DNA of 64,000 nt from Marinobacter maritimus (GTDB taxonomy: Bacteria > Pseudomonadota > Gammaproteobacteria > Pseudomonadales > Oleiphilaceae): the NCBI RefSeq assembly GCF_007671675.1, contig NZ_VCGW01000002.1:248001-312000 (forward strand), in the 5' to 3' direction. A model generated the notes under the pieces. That model was not told the origin of the DNA and made no database searches. It saw nothing but the letters and a program-made list of their open reading frames with translations. Position numbers and translations under genes: made by a program. This document shows positions 63,196 through 64,000 of this stretch, one piece after another (positions within the stretch are counted from its first letter, which is position 1; the number at the start of each line of letters is the position of its first letter).

Positions 63196-64000
63196 ATGTC
63201 TGATACTACTGTGCAGCAATCTGCTGCCTCCGAATCCGTAATGGAAGGCTCGTTACTCGACCAGGTCATGGCCAACAGCCGTATGGCCCCGGCCGACGAG
63301 GGCTATGATGTCGCTCGCAAAGGCGTCGCAACATTTATTGCCAACCTGCTGAAAAGTGAAGAGAAAGGTCAGCCCGTCAACAAGGCGCTGGTTGACCAGA
63401 TGGTGGTCGAACTGGATCGCAAGATCAGCGCCCAGATGGATGCAATCCTGCATGCACCAAAACTGCAGGAACTGGAATCCTCCTGGCGCGGCCTCAAGCT
63501 GATGGTTGATCGCACCGATTTCCGCGAAAATATCAAAGTGGATATCCTGCACGCCACTAAAACCGAACTGCTTGAAGACTTCGAGTTTGCCCCCGACGTT
63601 ACCCAGACCGGTTTTTACCAGCACATCTACTCCACGGAATATGGCCAGTTTGGCGGCGAGCCCGTGGGTGCCGTGGTGGGTAATTACTCGTTCACACCCT
63701 CCACCCCGGACATGAAGCTGTTGCAGTATGTATCGTCTGTTGGTGCCATGGCCCACGCGCCTTTCCTGTCTTCGGTTGCTCCATCGTTCTTTGGCGTGGA
63801 TAGCTACCAGGAACTGCCTGCCATCAAGGAGCTGAAAGCTGTTTTTGAAGGCCCGAAATACGCCAAATGGCGTTCACTGCGTGAATCCGAAGATGCCCGT
63901 TACCTGGGCCTGACGTCTCCGCGTTTTCTGCTGCGGGTGCCATACGACCCCAGCGAGAATCCGGTGCGCAGCTTCAACTACAAGGAAGACGTGTCCGGCG
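63196..64000 (+). CDS. tssC: Type VI secretion sheath large subunit TssC (partial, runs off window)
   Basis: The first 268 residues of a VipB/TssC sheath protein. It starts MSDTTVQQS after AAAGGGATG. Typical segments are ELESSWRGLKLMVDRT, YGQFGGEPVGAVVGNY, SSVAPSFFGVDS, KWRSLRESEDARYLGL and PRFLLRVPYD. The frame is open to the window end, so roughly half the gene is missing. With tssB it marks the left end of a type VI secretion cluster. Confidence 0.95.
   Translation, partial: MSDTTVQQSAASESVMEGSLLDQVMANSRMAPADEGYDVARKGVATFIANLLKSEEKGQPVNKALVDQMVVELDRKISAQMDAILHAPKLQELESSWRGLKLMVDRTDFRENIKVDILHATKTELLEDFEFAPDVTQTGFYQHIYSTEYGQFGGEPVGAVVGNYSFTPSTPDMKLLQYVSSVGAMAHAPFLSSVAPSFFGVDSYQELPAIKELKAVFEGPKYAKWRSLRESEDARYLGLTSPRFLLRVPYDPSENPVRSFNYKEDVSG

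Noticed and set aside
1-64000. CRISPR arrays, tRNA, rRNA, integrases or transposases
   Set aside because: No regularly spaced repeats, tRNA-like folds, rRNA segments or recombinase motifs were recognised anywhere in the window.

Overview
The window is chromosomal DNA from a gammaproteobacterium, most like a marine Marinobacter-type organism in the Pseudomonas/Alteromonas neighbourhood. This is inferred from gene content and protein character. It carries the pilGHIJK-chpABC cluster beside gshB-tonB-yqgE-ruvX-pyrR-pyrB-pyrC' (the order known from Pseudomonas), an rsmD/ftsY-ftsE-ftsX-rpoH block, a yrfG-hslR-hslO-pckA block, and an AdeT-like/TRAP transport cluster. I see no rRNA, tRNA, CRISPR array, phage or insertion sequence. 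Coding density is high and no gene-free gap exceeds 300 bases.

Layout. 1-5.1 kb: an acyltransferase, an RNase II-family exoribonuclease with a small acidic protein downstream, and a membrane diguanylate cyclase. 5.2-8.9 kb: a minus-strand copper-handling operon made of a MerR regulator, a CopA-type P-type ATPase, a 38-residue membrane peptide whose start overlaps the ATPase stop, and a DUF411 metal-binding protein. 9-17 kb: a zinc-ribbon membrane protein, a GGDEF-EAL protein, a CoA-binding protein, folE-folX, an alpha/beta hydrolase, a second diguanylate cyclase and a patatin-like lipase. 16.8-19 kb: zur-znuC-znuB with a candidate Zur operator and no znuA nearby. 19-32.4 kb: the complete Pil-Chp chemosensory operon for twitching motility, including a 2464-residue ChpA. 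32.7-38.4 kb: a tightly overlapping gshB to pyrC' operon; the last gene encodes a dihydroorotase-like protein without its metal-binding histidines. 38.6-43.5 kb: a solute-binding protein, an HU protein, a lipoprotein and a large TRAP-type permease. 43.5-52 kb: an HDAC-family hydrolase, pckA, hslO, hslR, yrfG, a small exported protein, mutM, a fatty-acid desaturase and rsmD. 52.2-56.2 kb: ftsY-ftsE-ftsX-rpoH. 56.4-64 kb: garR-like and hyi-like genes, a two-component system, a small protein, greB, an exported protein, an acyl-CoA-binding protein, and the start of a type VI secretion cluster (tssB and a tssC cut by the window edge).

The most unusual non-coding structure is a pair of long palindromic elements (8929-9038 and 56276-56384). 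Each has perfect 28-bp arms around a conserved core of about 53 bases. The arm sequences differ between the copies, yet each copy stays perfectly self-complementary. A plus-strand intrinsic terminator at 60877-60900, with no plus-strand gene in front of it, suggests a small RNA.
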